From contig NZ_QFNM01000011.1 of the NCBI RefSeq assembly GCF_003248455.1, positions 28,929-92,928 of the forward strand: a stretch of 64,000 nucleotides of DNA. Direction: 5' to 3'. Under the pieces are notes generated by a model. That model was not told the DNA's origin. It ran no database searches and was given only the letters and a program-made list of their open reading frames with translations. The translations under genes were made by a program, and so were the position numbers. This DNA is from Brevundimonas sp. (GTDB lineage: Bacteria > Pseudomonadota > Alphaproteobacteria > Caulobacterales > Caulobacteraceae). Positions 57,027-64,000 of the stretch are shown piece by piece (the stretch's first letter is position 1; each line of letters starts with the position of its first letter).

Positions 57027-57598
57027 GGCTCCACCACCGTCAGCTCCGGCCACCGCGCCCGCGCGTTGTCGACCACCTTCGCCCAGCCCCTGGCCGGCGG
57101 CCGGTCAGGATTGGGCCGGAGGATCATGGCGAACACATCCTCCAGCCCGAAAGGCGCCGCGACGCTGATCGCATCGTCCGGCTCCAGCCGCACCCCCACG
57201 GCGAAGGCCGGCGCCACGAACCGTGCCAGGGCCTCGTCGGTCGAGCCCAGCGGCGCATAGTCCTCTCCGAACCGATCCCGGAACCACAGGTGCACCCGCG
57301 CCTGGTTCCTGACCTCGACCTGGCTGCGGAACGGCTCTTCTAGGGCGGCGGCGACCCGTTTGATGACGACGTCCTCGGCGTCGTAGGACAGGTCCGATCC
57401 GTCGAAATAGGCCAGGTCGTAGTCCTTGATCCCATAGCCCGCCGGCCGCCCCGTCCGCGCGTTCCACGCCGCCTGATAGACCGCGCCGGACACCAGCCGC
57501 CAGTCGGGCAGGTTCAGCGCCCGCACCGTGGTCAAGACGTGCATCAGCCCCGGGTCGGCGCGCACGATGGCGGTCAGTTCGCGCTCCAGGTCGCTCAT
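57023..57598 (-). CDS. Nucleotidyltransferase family protein (COG3575-like)
   Basis: A 191-residue protein of the NTP_transf_6 family. Diagnostic blocks: LPDWRLVSGAVYQAAWNARTGRP (30-52), GIKDYDLAYFDGSDLSYDAEDVV with the DxD-like aspartates, and NQARVHLWFRDRFG, AFAVGVRLEP. The substrate is unknown. Its ATG overlaps the thiD stop, so it is translated as part of the sugE-thiD operon. The first Asp pair (DYD) is the likely metal site. Confidence 0.88.
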   Translation of the reverse strand: MSDLERELTAIVRADPGLMHVLTTVRALNLPDWRLVSGAVYQAAWNARTGRPAGYGIKDYDLAYFDGSDLSYDAEDVVIKRVAAALEEPFRSQVEVRNQARVHLWFRDRFGEDYAPLGSTDEALARFVAPAFAVGVRLEPDDAISVAAPFGLEDVFAMILRPNPDRPPARGWAKVVDNARARWPELTVVEP

Positions 57599-58395
57599 CC
57601 CCGCACCGGCCAGCCGTGGTCCAGCGGCCCGTGCCCGCCGCCCAGGCCCGGCGCGCGGCGGATCGCCTCGCCAACATAGGCCCAGGCTTCGGCGACCGCG
57701 ACCTCCAGCGGCCGCCCCAGGGCCAGGCCCGCCGCGCAGGCGCTGGCCAGGGTGCAGCCGGTGCCGTGGGTGTGGCGCGTGTCGATCCGTTCGGCCTCCA
57801 GCACCGTCTCGCCGTCGGCCGTCAGCAACAGGTCGATCACCGTCGGCCCCGGCACATGGCCGCCCTTCATCAGCACCGCCCGCGCCCCCATCGCCAGCAG
57901 AGCCTCGCCCGCGCGGCGCTGGCCGTCCAGGTCGTGTACGGCGATCCCGGTCAGGGCCTCCGCCTCGGGCGCATTGGGGGTCAGAAGGGCGGCGCGCGGG
58001 ATCATCAGCGCCTTCACCGCCTCGACCGCCGCATCGGGCAGCAGGGGCGCCCCGCCCTTGGCCACCATGACCGGATCGACCACGGCCGGCGCGTCCGCCA
58101 TATCCAGCAGGGCCGCGACCGTCTCGACCACCTCGACCGAACCCAGCATGCCGGTCTTGAAGGCGTCCGCGCCGATGTCCTCCAGAACCGCACGGCCTTG
58201 GGCGGCGATCAGGTCCAGCGGCAGGGAATGGACGCCGTGAACCCCCAGGGTGTTCTGCACCGTGATCGCGGTGATGGCGGTGGCGGCGTATCCGCCCATC
58301 ATCGTCACCGCCTTGATGTCCGCCTGTACGCCTGCGCCCCCGCCGCTGTCGGACCCGGCCAGGATCAGCACCCGGCCCTGATGAAGCGCGCTCAC
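57595..58395 (-). CDS. thiD: Hydroxymethylpyrimidine/phosphomethylpyrimidine kinase
   Basis: A 266-residue ribokinase-fold kinase phosphorylating HMP and HMP-P in thiamine synthesis. VLILAGSDSGGGAGVQADIKA near 9-29, the conserved DPVMVAKGG near 105, LTPNAPEAEALTG near 138, and the catalytic anion hole HGTGCTLASA near 212 are all intact. Start is GTG at 58395, overlapping the stop of the SMR gene. No TPP riboswitch is seen upstream. Confidence 0.95.
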   Translation of the reverse strand: MSALHQGRVLILAGSDSGGGAGVQADIKAVTMMGGYAATAITAITVQNTLGVHGVHSLPLDLIAAQGRAVLEDIGADAFKTGMLGSVEVVETVAALLDMADAPAVVDPVMVAKGGAPLLPDAAVEAVKALMIPRAALLTPNAPEAEALTGIAVHDLDGQRRAGEALLAMGARAVLMKGGHVPGPTVIDLLLTADGETVLEAERIDTRHTHGTGCTLASACAAGLALGRPLEVAVAEAWAYVGEAIRRAPGLGGGHGPLDHGWPVRG

Positions 58396-58736
58396 GCCGC
58401 CGCTCCCGAAAATAATTTCAGCCCGACGATGCCCGCCACGATCAGAAGGATGCACACCGCCCTGACCGTCGTCGCCGGCTCGCCATAGGCGACGATCCCG
58501 ACCAGGGCCGCGCCGACCGCCCCGATCCCGGTCCAGACCGCATAGGCCGTGCCGATCGGCAGCTTCTGCGTCGCGACCCACAACAGGGTCATGCTGCCCG
58601 CCAGGGCCGCCAGCACCCCCAGGGACGTCAGCGGCCGGCCGACGCCGACGTTCTTCAGGCCCGAGGCCCACAGCACCTCCAGCAGACCGGCGACCGCCAG
58701 GGTCGCCCACGGATTGATCGACATCACCCAGGACAT
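58392..58736 (-). CDS. sugE: SMR family transporter, SugE/Gdx type
   Basis: A 114-residue small multidrug-resistance protein with four helices. The TM1 membrane Glu in LLEVLWASGLKN, LPIGTAYAVWTGIGAVGAALVGI in TM3 and LLIVAGIVGLKL in TM4 fit the SugE/Gdx branch (guanidinium export) better than EmrE. Two ATGs (58736 and 58724) are possible; the first is used. No guanidine riboswitch was recognised upstream. It overlaps thiD by four bases, so the two are co-expressed. Confidence 0.9.
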   Translation of the reverse strand: MSWVMSINPWATLAVAGLLEVLWASGLKNVGVGRPLTSLGVLAALAGSMTLLWVATQKLPIGTAYAVWTGIGAVGAALVGIVAYGEPATTVRAVCILLIVAGIVGLKLFSGAAA

Positions 58737-58834
58737 GCCCCCAGATGGAACAGGCGACGGTCCGGGGCAAGCGCCCTCGGTGCAGCGGCGCCTTGAAGAT
58801 GCGAAAGCGCCCAGGCCGATGAAGGCGAAGGCGA

Positions 58835-59716
58835 TCAGGAGGTTCGCCGGCGATCGTTCGCCTCCGCCGCCCTCACCGCCGCCTGAATCTTCAGCGCCTG
58901 CACCGTCTCGCGCACGTCGTGGACCCGCACCATCCGCGCTCCGCGCGCGGCGCCTTCCAGCGCCAGGGCCAGCGATCCCCCCAGCCGGTCCGTCGCCTGC
59001 GTCGCCGTGGGATCGACCGCCTGGATCGTGCGCTTGCGGCTGGCGGCGTACAGCACGGGGAACCCCAGGGCGGCCAGCGCCCCCAGGCCCGCCGTCAGGG
59101 CCAGATTGTGCGCCAGGGTCTTGCCGAAGCCGATGCCGGGGTCCAGCCATATCCGCTCGCGCGCCACGCCCGCCGCCATCGCCGCCTCGGCCCGGCCCCG
59201 CAGATGATCGCCCACCTCGGCCACGACGTCGTCATAGGTCGGGTCCGCCTGCATGGTGCGCGGCTCGCCCTTCATGTGCATCAGCACCACGTCGCACCCC
59301 AGTTCCGCCGCCACGCCCGCGCTGTCCGGCGCGTGGGTCAGGGCCGTCACGTCGTTCCACATCGTCGCCCCGGCCGCGACGGCGGCGCGGGCGACGGCGG
59401 GCTTCATCGTATCGACGCTGATCGCCCCGCCCCAGCGGGCGCGCACGGCGGCGATCACCGGAACCACCCGTTCGATCTCCTGGGCCTGGTCGACCGGCTC
59501 GGCCCCCGGCCGGGTGCTCTCGCCGCCGATGTCCAGCACCTCGGCGCCGTCCGCGACCAGGGCCATCGCCCGTTCGACCGCCTGATCGGTCGAGGCCCAG
59601 CGCCCCCCGTCCGAGAAGCTGTCGGGCGTCACATTGACGATTCCCATCACCAGGGGCCCCATACCCAGGGCCCCCATCCTCAAGGGTCGGTCCGAGGTTT
59701 GACTTTCTCCGCGCAT
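58835..59716 (-). CDS. folP: Dihydropteroate synthase
   Basis: A 293-residue folate enzyme joining pterin pyrophosphate and p-aminobenzoate. MGIVNVTPDSFSDGG near 24-38 (pterin loop), GGESTRPGAEPVDQAQE (loop 2), SVDTMKPAVARAA, MHMKGEPRTMQ, DPGIGFGKTLAHNL and VRVHDVRETVQAL at the C-terminus are present. It lies upstream of the sugE-thiD-nucleotidyltransferase run, separated by 98 bases. Several Met codons near the N-terminus leave the start slightly open. Confidence 0.96.
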   Translation of the reverse strand: MRGESQTSDRPLRMGALGMGPLVMGIVNVTPDSFSDGGRWASTDQAVERAMALVADGAEVLDIGGESTRPGAEPVDQAQEIERVVPVIAAVRARWGGAISVDTMKPAVARAAVAAGATMWNDVTALTHAPDSAGVAAELGCDVVLMHMKGEPRTMQADPTYDDVVAEVGDHLRGRAEAAMAAGVARERIWLDPGIGFGKTLAHNLALTAGLGALAALGFPVLYAASRKRTIQAVDPTATQATDRLGGSLALALEGAARGARMVRVHDVRETVQALKIQAAVRAAEANDRRRTS

Positions 59717-59905
59717 GAGACCAGCCTCTAGCCGTGATCGCTCGTTTCGTCAGCCAGGCTCGACGCCTTTCCCACGCGGGACGCCTCGTCGCAGGCGACT
59801 GACCCGGAACGGCCGCGCGCCCTTCGCCCCGTTCCGGGCGCCCCTTGCCTCCCCTTAGACACCCTATCCGTCCGCGACGCCGGCCTTGGCGCGCGGCCGC
59901 CCTTC

Positions 59906-60301
59906 ATGAGTTTTCCCATGCCCGCCCAACCCCGAATCTATATGTCCGCCCAGGATCACGACCGGCTGGAGCGGCTGGTCGGCGACCTGCCCGGCGCGGG
60001 CGTGGCCGGCCTGTTGCAGCAGGAGCTGGACCGCGCCGTGATCGTCGGAGACGACCGCCCCGCGCGCGGCGCCCCGCTCTATCGCTGGCTGACCTATGTC
60101 GACGACCGATCCGACACGCCCCGCCGCATCCAGATCGTCATGCCCGAGGACGCCGACATCGACGCGGGCAAGGTCTCGATCCTGTCGCACGTCGGCGCGG
60201 GCCTGATCGGCATGGCCGAGGGCCGCACCATCGCCTGGACCGATCCCTCCGGCGCCCAGCGTCGCCTGACGCTGATGCGGATCGAGGACGCCGGGGACTG
60301 A
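59906..60301 (+). CDS. rnk: Rnk/GreA C-terminal-domain protein
   Basis: A 131-residue regulator of nucleoside diphosphate kinase type. IYMSAQDHDRLERLVGDL near 11-28, ELDRAVIV (Rnk coiled region) and the GreA/GreB C-terminal beta domain (RIQIVMPEDADIDAGKVSILSHVGAGLIGMAEG) are recognisable. Rnk binds RNA polymerase and modulates transcription. Starts at 59906, 59918 and 59942 are in frame and none has a good ribosome binding site; the first gives a short extra N-terminus. Confidence 0.85.
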   Translation: MSFPMPAQPRIYMSAQDHDRLERLVGDLPGAGVAGLLQQELDRAVIVGDDRPARGAPLYRWLTYVDDRSDTPRRIQIVMPEDADIDAGKVSILSHVGAGLIGMAEGRTIAWTDPSGAQRRLTLMRIEDAGD

Positions 60302-60316
60302 GGCGGCGACCGCCCC

Positions 60317-60619
60317 TTACCCCGGCCTTCCGATCAGCCGGCCCAGCGCCTCCAGATAGGCGGCGAAGGCCCGCCGCCCCTCGGGGGTGATCGACACCCG
60401 CGTCAGGGGCTTGTTGTTCACGAAACTCTTGGCGACGGCGACGTAGCCGGCCTCCTCCAGCTTCTTGATGTGGACCGACAGATTGCCCTGGGTCGCCTCC
60501 AGCACCGTCTTCAGCTCGGTGAAGTCTGCGGCCTCGGCGTCGGCCAGATAGACCATGATCCCCAGCCGCATCCGGCCGTGGATCACCTCGTCGATCCGTC
60601 CCAGATCGTTCAGGGCCAT
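60317..60619 (-). CDS. Small winged-helix transcriptional regulator
   Basis: A 100-residue MarR-like (HTH_27 type) regulator. GRMRLGIMVYLADAEAADFTELKTVLEATQGNLSVHIKKLEEAGYV (about 15-60) is the winged helix, with TQGNLSVHIKKLEEAG as recognition helix. The tail LTRVSITPEGRRAFAAYLEAL closes the fold. It is the second gene of a two-gene unit, 3 bases after the membrane-protein gene, and probably senses or controls that protein. Confidence 0.9.
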   Translation of the reverse strand: MALNDLGRIDEVIHGRMRLGIMVYLADAEAADFTELKTVLEATQGNLSVHIKKLEEAGYVAVAKSFVNNKPLTRVSITPEGRRAFAAYLEALGRLIGRPG

Positions 60620-60622
60620 GGA

Positions 60623-61276
60623 TCAGTCGGCGTCCGTTCCCACGGCCCGCTTTCTCAGGGCGTCGCGGGTCATGATCCCGCCCGGCGCGGCGAACAGCAG
60701 GAACAGGGCCGCAGTGCAGACATAGAGATAGATCACAGGATCGCGCACCAGCAGCCCCAGGATCACCGCCGTCGCCCAGCCGCCCGCCGAGGTCGCCAGC
60801 ATCCAGGGCTTCTTCTTCAAGGTCCAAGCCACGTACCAGATGGCGGACTGAAGCGCGAAGATCATGGCCGGATAATACAGCCAGACGGCGAAGTCCTCGT
60901 CGCGCCGCGCCCCGACGCCGAACACGATGATGATGGCCAGATTGGCCATGCCCCCGGCGCTGAAGGCCGCGTTCAGGGTCCGGGTCACGATGGGGCCCGC
61001 CGTACCGGCCTTGCGGTCTTCGCGCACGGCCCACGTCAGTACGACGAAAAAGGCCCCGGTGATGGCGACGACGAAGGCCAGATTGGCCAGATCCGGCCAG
61101 CGGATCAGCCCCCAGACCTGGCCCAGGTGGAACAGGCACTGCAACCCGTAGAGCAGGCCGCCGGCCAGATAGGCCACGCCCAGGGTCAGGGTCGCCTTGG
61201 GATTGTCGCCTCCCTGGACGATGGAGCGAAGAAAGGCCAGGTCGGCTTCGGGGCTGCTGCGGGACGGGTCGGTCAT
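60623..61276 (-). CDS. Six-helix membrane protein paired with winged-helix regulator
   Basis: A 217-residue protein with about six hydrophobic segments (near 30-52, 63-82, 101-122, 131-150, 158-177 and 181-199). No enzymatic motif and no family I can name. The cytoplasmic N-terminus (about 25 residues) is acidic. It forms an operon with the small winged-helix regulator, an arrangement common in alphaproteobacteria (regulator with DUF-type membrane partner). Confidence 0.82.
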   Translation of the reverse strand: MTDPSRSSPEADLAFLRSIVQGGDNPKATLTLGVAYLAGGLLYGLQCLFHLGQVWGLIRWPDLANLAFVVAITGAFFVVLTWAVREDRKAGTAGPIVTRTLNAAFSAGGMANLAIIIVFGVGARRDEDFAVWLYYPAMIFALQSAIWYVAWTLKKKPWMLATSAGGWATAVILGLLVRDPVIYLYVCTAALFLLFAAPGGIMTRDALRKRAVGTDAD

Positions 61277-61336
61277 CGTGATTCCTGTGCGGCCGGCGCA
61301 TCTCCTCGGATGGACGCGCCGGCGGGGCTTGGCAAG

Positions 61337-62548
61337 CTATTCGGCCGGGGCGAGGGCGGGCTGGAGCCGGCGCCAGGGGATGCGCCGTCCATTCAGCCAC
61401 CGTCCCATGAAGCTGTGACGGACCAGCAGTTCGTAGCTGGCGAAGGAGACGGCCAGAACGCCGACGATCACGGCCGCCAGCTTGGCGGGCCAGGGCCAGC
61501 CCCAATCCTGCACCCAGACCTGGGCGGCCATCACCAGGGGCAGATGGACGATATAGATCCAGTAGGAGGCGTCTGCGACGTAGCGGCGCACCGCGCTGCG
61601 GCCCGCGCAGAACCGCAGCGCCAGCCCCATGACCGCCAGAACCGAGGCGTAGGTCGCAACCCCGAACGCCGACGCCGTCATCGCCTTGACCGCCGGATCG
61701 GTCATCGGGCTCAGCACCGGGGTCGGCCCGCCCGCCAGCATCAGGGCGCCCGCGCCCGCGCCGATCGCCAGACCCAGATGGGCCGGCTGCCAGGCCCGGA
61801 TACGCCCCAGCAGATCGCGACGCCAGTCCAACAGCACCCCAAGGGCGAACGCCAGGCCGAACCCGACCAGGGCAGGGGTGTTGGGGATCAGGCCCGCATC
61901 CGGCGTCGGCACGCCGAAAAAGGCGATCCAGTCGGGGTGCAGCCACAAGGCCAGGGCCAGCGGCGCGCCCAGCAGGAACGGCCCCGCAGGCCCGACCAGC
62001 ACGCCCGTCAGTCGGTCGACCGTCCGGCCCCAACCGCCGTCCCGGTCCAGCGCCGCGAAGGGCGCGCGCAGGATCAGCAGGGCGACGTAGAAGATCAGCA
62101 GCACCCACAGAAACCACAGATGGGTCAGCGGAATACTGGTCCAGTCATATTTCGGGGGCGGGGGCGCATCGGCGGCGGTCAGGCCTTGCAGGCCGGCGTT
62201 CCAGATCACCACGGCGACGATGGCCGCCAGCACCGGGCCCCAGAAGACGGCGAGGGGCGCGGCGATCCGGCTCAGCCGGTTCCTGACGAAGCCGACCACG
62301 CCCAGCCGGCTCAGCATCAGATGGGCGAACAGGCCCGCGATCACGAAAAAGGTCGTCATGCGAAACAGATGGATCACGAAGAACAGGCCGCTGGCCCAGA
62401 CCGATCTCTGATCGTCGCCGACGATCCAGATCTGGGTCGGAAAGAAGGACAGGGCGCCGTGCAGCACCACGCCCAGCAGCAAGGCCGCCCCCCTCAGCGC
62501 ATCCAGCCCATGCAGCCGTTCGCCTCGTTCGATATCGCTCGTCGTCAT
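61337..62548 (-). CDS. Acyltransferase family membrane protein (OpgC/Acyl_transf_3-like)
   Basis: A 403-residue integral membrane acyltransferase with about ten helices. The family start is GLDALRGAALLLGVVLHGALSF (13-34, with the conserved RxxA and the His of VVLHG), then VIAGLFAHLMLSRLG, WTSIPLTHLWFLWVLLIF, ADASYWIYIVHLPLVM near 325 and a C-terminal cytoplasmic tail. Members acylate sugars, glucans or lipids; the substrate is unknown. It is monocistronic. Confidence 0.92.
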   Translation of the reverse strand: MTTSDIERGERLHGLDALRGAALLLGVVLHGALSFFPTQIWIVGDDQRSVWASGLFFVIHLFRMTTFFVIAGLFAHLMLSRLGVVGFVRNRLSRIAAPLAVFWGPVLAAIVAVVIWNAGLQGLTAADAPPPPKYDWTSIPLTHLWFLWVLLIFYVALLILRAPFAALDRDGGWGRTVDRLTGVLVGPAGPFLLGAPLALALWLHPDWIAFFGVPTPDAGLIPNTPALVGFGLAFALGVLLDWRRDLLGRIRAWQPAHLGLAIGAGAGALMLAGGPTPVLSPMTDPAVKAMTASAFGVATYASVLAVMGLALRFCAGRSAVRRYVADASYWIYIVHLPLVMAAQVWVQDWGWPWPAKLAAVIVGVLAVSFASYELLVRHSFMGRWLNGRRIPWRRLQPALAPAE

Positions 62549-62628
62549 GAAACCCTCCCTAAGCTCGATGACGATGATGTCTCACAGACTTGTTTGAATT
62601 GCAAACTTGTTCACCAACGCTCTTCCTT

Positions 62629-62732
62629 CGTCATCCTGGGCCTTGCGCCTAGGATCCATAGACTCCTTCGAGGACGCTGCGCACCGACGGACACCGAGCG
62701 TCTGGGTCCTAGGCGCAAGGCCCAGGATGACG
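62629..62732. repeat. Palindromic intergenic repeat, copy 3 (nearly perfect)
   Basis: 104 bases. The left arm CGTCATCCTGGGCCTTGCGC plus CTAGGATCCA and the complement of the right arm match at 29 of 30 positions. Each arm contains the mini-hairpin CCTGGGC/GCCTAGG. It lies between the acyltransferase and ftsH, directly beyond the ftsH terminator. Same layout as copies 1 and 2; the left arm of copy 2 is almost identical to this one. Confidence 0.9.
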
Positions 62733-62801
62733 GCGTGGGAGGGGGGCGCCGCGAACCGCGCGGCAAGACGCCGACCCGAGCGAGGGCGAATATCTCGCCC
62801 A

Positions 62802-62838
62802 CGAAAAACCCGCCGGAAGATCGCTGTTCCGGCGGGTT
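62802..62838 (-). terminator. Intrinsic terminator of ftsH
   Basis: A perfect 12-bp stem (AACCCGCCGGAA / TTCCGGCGGGTT) with an 8-base loop, followed on the minus strand by five T (TTTTTCG). It lies 26 bases beyond the ftsH stop and is the clearest terminator in the window. Confidence 0.93.
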
Positions 62839-62863
62839 CGTGTTCAGGCCGCAACGGCGGTGG

Positions 62864-64000
62864 TCAGTGCACCGTCGGCACGCTGGTCGGGGCGGGTTTG
62901 GCCACGGGAACCTCGATCTCGGTTCCGTCCGAAACCGGCGTCACGGGCACGGACACCGACGGCCCGGCGTTGGGGAAGTTGTTCTCGTCGCGGTTCGGCG
63001 CGACGCCCTTCTCCAGCAGATCCTTGATCTCCTCGCCTGACAAGGTCTCGTATTCAAGCAGGGCCTGGGACAGCTTCTCGTGGTCGGCCGCCTTGGTGGT
63101 CAGGATACGGCGCGCCTCGTCCCAGCCCGAGGACACCAGGCGCCGCACCTCCTCGTCGATGGTGCGGGCGGTCTCTTCGGAGATGTTCTGGCTGCGCGCG
63201 ACCGAATGGCCCAGGAAGACCTCCTCCTGGTTCTCGCCGTAGGCCACGGTGCCCAGTTTTTCGGAGAAGCCCCAGCGCGTGACCATCGCCCTTGCGAGCT
63301 TGGTCGCCTGTTCGATGTCGGACGAGGCGCCCGAGGTGATGTTGTCCTTGCCGAAGATCAGCTCTTCGGCGACGCGCCCGCCCGCCATGATGGCGATCCG
63401 GTCGATCATCTGCTGGTATTTCATCGAATAGCGGTCGCCTTCCGGCAGTTGCATCACCATGCCCAGGGCGCGGCCGCGCGGCACGATGGTCGCCTTGTGC
63501 ACCGGATCGGCCATCTTGACGTTCATGGCGACGATGGCGTGTCCAGCCTCGTGATAGGCGGTCAGGCGCTTCTCTTCCTCATTCATCGCCATCGAGCGGC
63601 GCTCCGAGCCCATCAGCACCTTGTCCTTGGCGTCCTCGAAGTCGCGGTGCGTGACCATGCGCCGGTCCTTGCGCGCCGCCATCAGGGCCGCCTCGTTGAC
63701 CAGATTGGCCAGGTCCGCGCCCGAGAAGCCGGGCGTGCCGCGCGCGATGGTCTTGACGTTCACGTCGGCGGCCAGGGGCACGTCCTTCATGTGGACGCGC
63801 AGGATGCGCTCGCGGCCCGAGACGTCGGGGTTCGGCACCACCACCTGGCGGTCGAAGCGGCCGGGACGCAGCAGGGCCGGGTCCAGCACGTCGGGGCGGT
63901 TGGTGGCGGCGATCAGGATGATGTTCTCGGACGCCTCGAAGCCGTCCATCTCGACCAGCAGCTGGTTCAGCGTCTGTTCGCGCTCGTCGTTGCCGCCGCC
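62864..64000 (-). CDS. ftsH: ATP-dependent zinc metalloprotease FtsH, 5' part outside window
   Basis: The C-terminal 378 residues are visible (5' end cut at 64000). The AAA second region of homology (AATNRPDVLDPALLRPGRFDRQV), the zinc motif HEAGH in TAYHEAGHAIVAM with the catalytic Glu, and the third ligand region DIEQATKLARAMV are intact. A Pro/Val-rich C-terminal tail (VSVPVTPVSDGTEIEVPV) is typical. Membrane protease for quality control of membrane proteins and LpxC/SRP-type substrates in other bacteria. It ends with a strong terminator. Confidence 0.97.
   Translation of the reverse strand, partial: GGGNDEREQTLNQLLVEMDGFEASENIILIAATNRPDVLDPALLRPGRFDRQVVVPNPDVSGRERILRVHMKDVPLAADVNVKTIARGTPGFSGADLANLVNEAALMAARKDRRMVTHRDFEDAKDKVLMGSERRSMAMNEEEKRLTAYHEAGHAIVAMNVKMADPVHKATIVPRGRALGMVMQLPEGDRYSMKYQQMIDRIAIMAGGRVAEELIFGKDNITSGASSDIEQATKLARAMVTRWGFSEKLGTVAYGENQEEVFLGHSVARSQNISEETARTIDEEVRRLVSSGWDEARRILTTKAADHEKLSQALLEYETLSGEEIKDLLEKGVAPNRDENNFPNAGPSVSVPVTPVSDGTEIEVPVAKPAPTSVPTVH

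Noticed and set aside
58737..58834. Possible guanidine riboswitch upstream of the SugE/Gdx gene
   Set aside because: Some ACCG/GGAC words are present but neither the paired ACGR-loop hairpins of guanidine-II nor the guanidine-I or -III cores can be laid out.

Overview
The window looks like part of an alphaproteobacterial chromosome, most likely from the Caulobacterales (Brevundimonas- or Caulobacter-like). The sequence is very GC-rich and gene-dense, with many ATGA/GTGA start-stop overlaps. It carries the conserved block rnd-lptC-lptA-lptB-rpoN-hpf-ptsN, an Hsp20-DUF1150 pair, flgBC-fliE divergent from fliOP next to CtrA-like TTAA motifs, and a holdfast/exopolysaccharide-type WecG glycosyltransferase. 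The species is inferred, not proven. Nothing indicates a phage, plasmid, transposase or CRISPR array.

Layout: 1-5 kb holds a cut-off alpha/beta hydrolase, a small HTH/membrane-protein operon, a desaturase-methyltransferase pair, a DJ-1/PfpI protein and a zinc metallopeptidase. 5-15 kb is the most interesting part, a homoserine branch-point locus. It contains thrC, thrB and a compact aspartate kinase-homoserine dehydrogenase fusion without ACT domains. Upstream of the fusion lies a threonine/isoleucine-rich leader peptide with terminator and antiterminator. Back to back with it, a SAM-I (S-box) riboswitch precedes metX and metB. The metB reading frame runs into a tRNA-Glu gene. 15-26 kb holds carA with a glycosyltransferase-like gene, a GH3 beta-glucosidase, a ZIP transporter, proBA, an orphan AbrB-type protein and a PQQ glucose dehydrogenase. 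26-34 kb is nitrogen assimilation (gltD, gltB, amtB), followed by Hsp20 and DUF1150.

34-40 kb (minus strand) is the LPS-transport/RpoN/PTS-Ntr block. 40-47.4 kb is more accessory: a CDF transporter, a LysR regulator with a probable CTG start, an SDR, an HWE histidine kinase and a copper-type P-ATPase, ending at tRNA-Leu(CAG) with a perfect hairpin against its 3' end. 47.7-50.6 kb is a small exopolysaccharide group. 50.8-53.2 kb is flagellar. 53.3-62.5 kb holds HU, a 952-residue TPR protein, DUF983, thiD, an SMR exporter, folP, an Rnk-like protein, a small regulator-membrane pair and an acyltransferase. ftsH runs off the right edge.

Three intergenic gaps (8.87, 50.66 and 62.63 kb) carry a palindromic repeat of about 105-110 bases whose outer arms are conserved while the inner mini-hairpins vary in a compensated way. 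A different long inverted repeat sits between lptB and rpoN. Genes were read by translation and motif recognition only, so start sites and family names are judgements. No similarity search was run.
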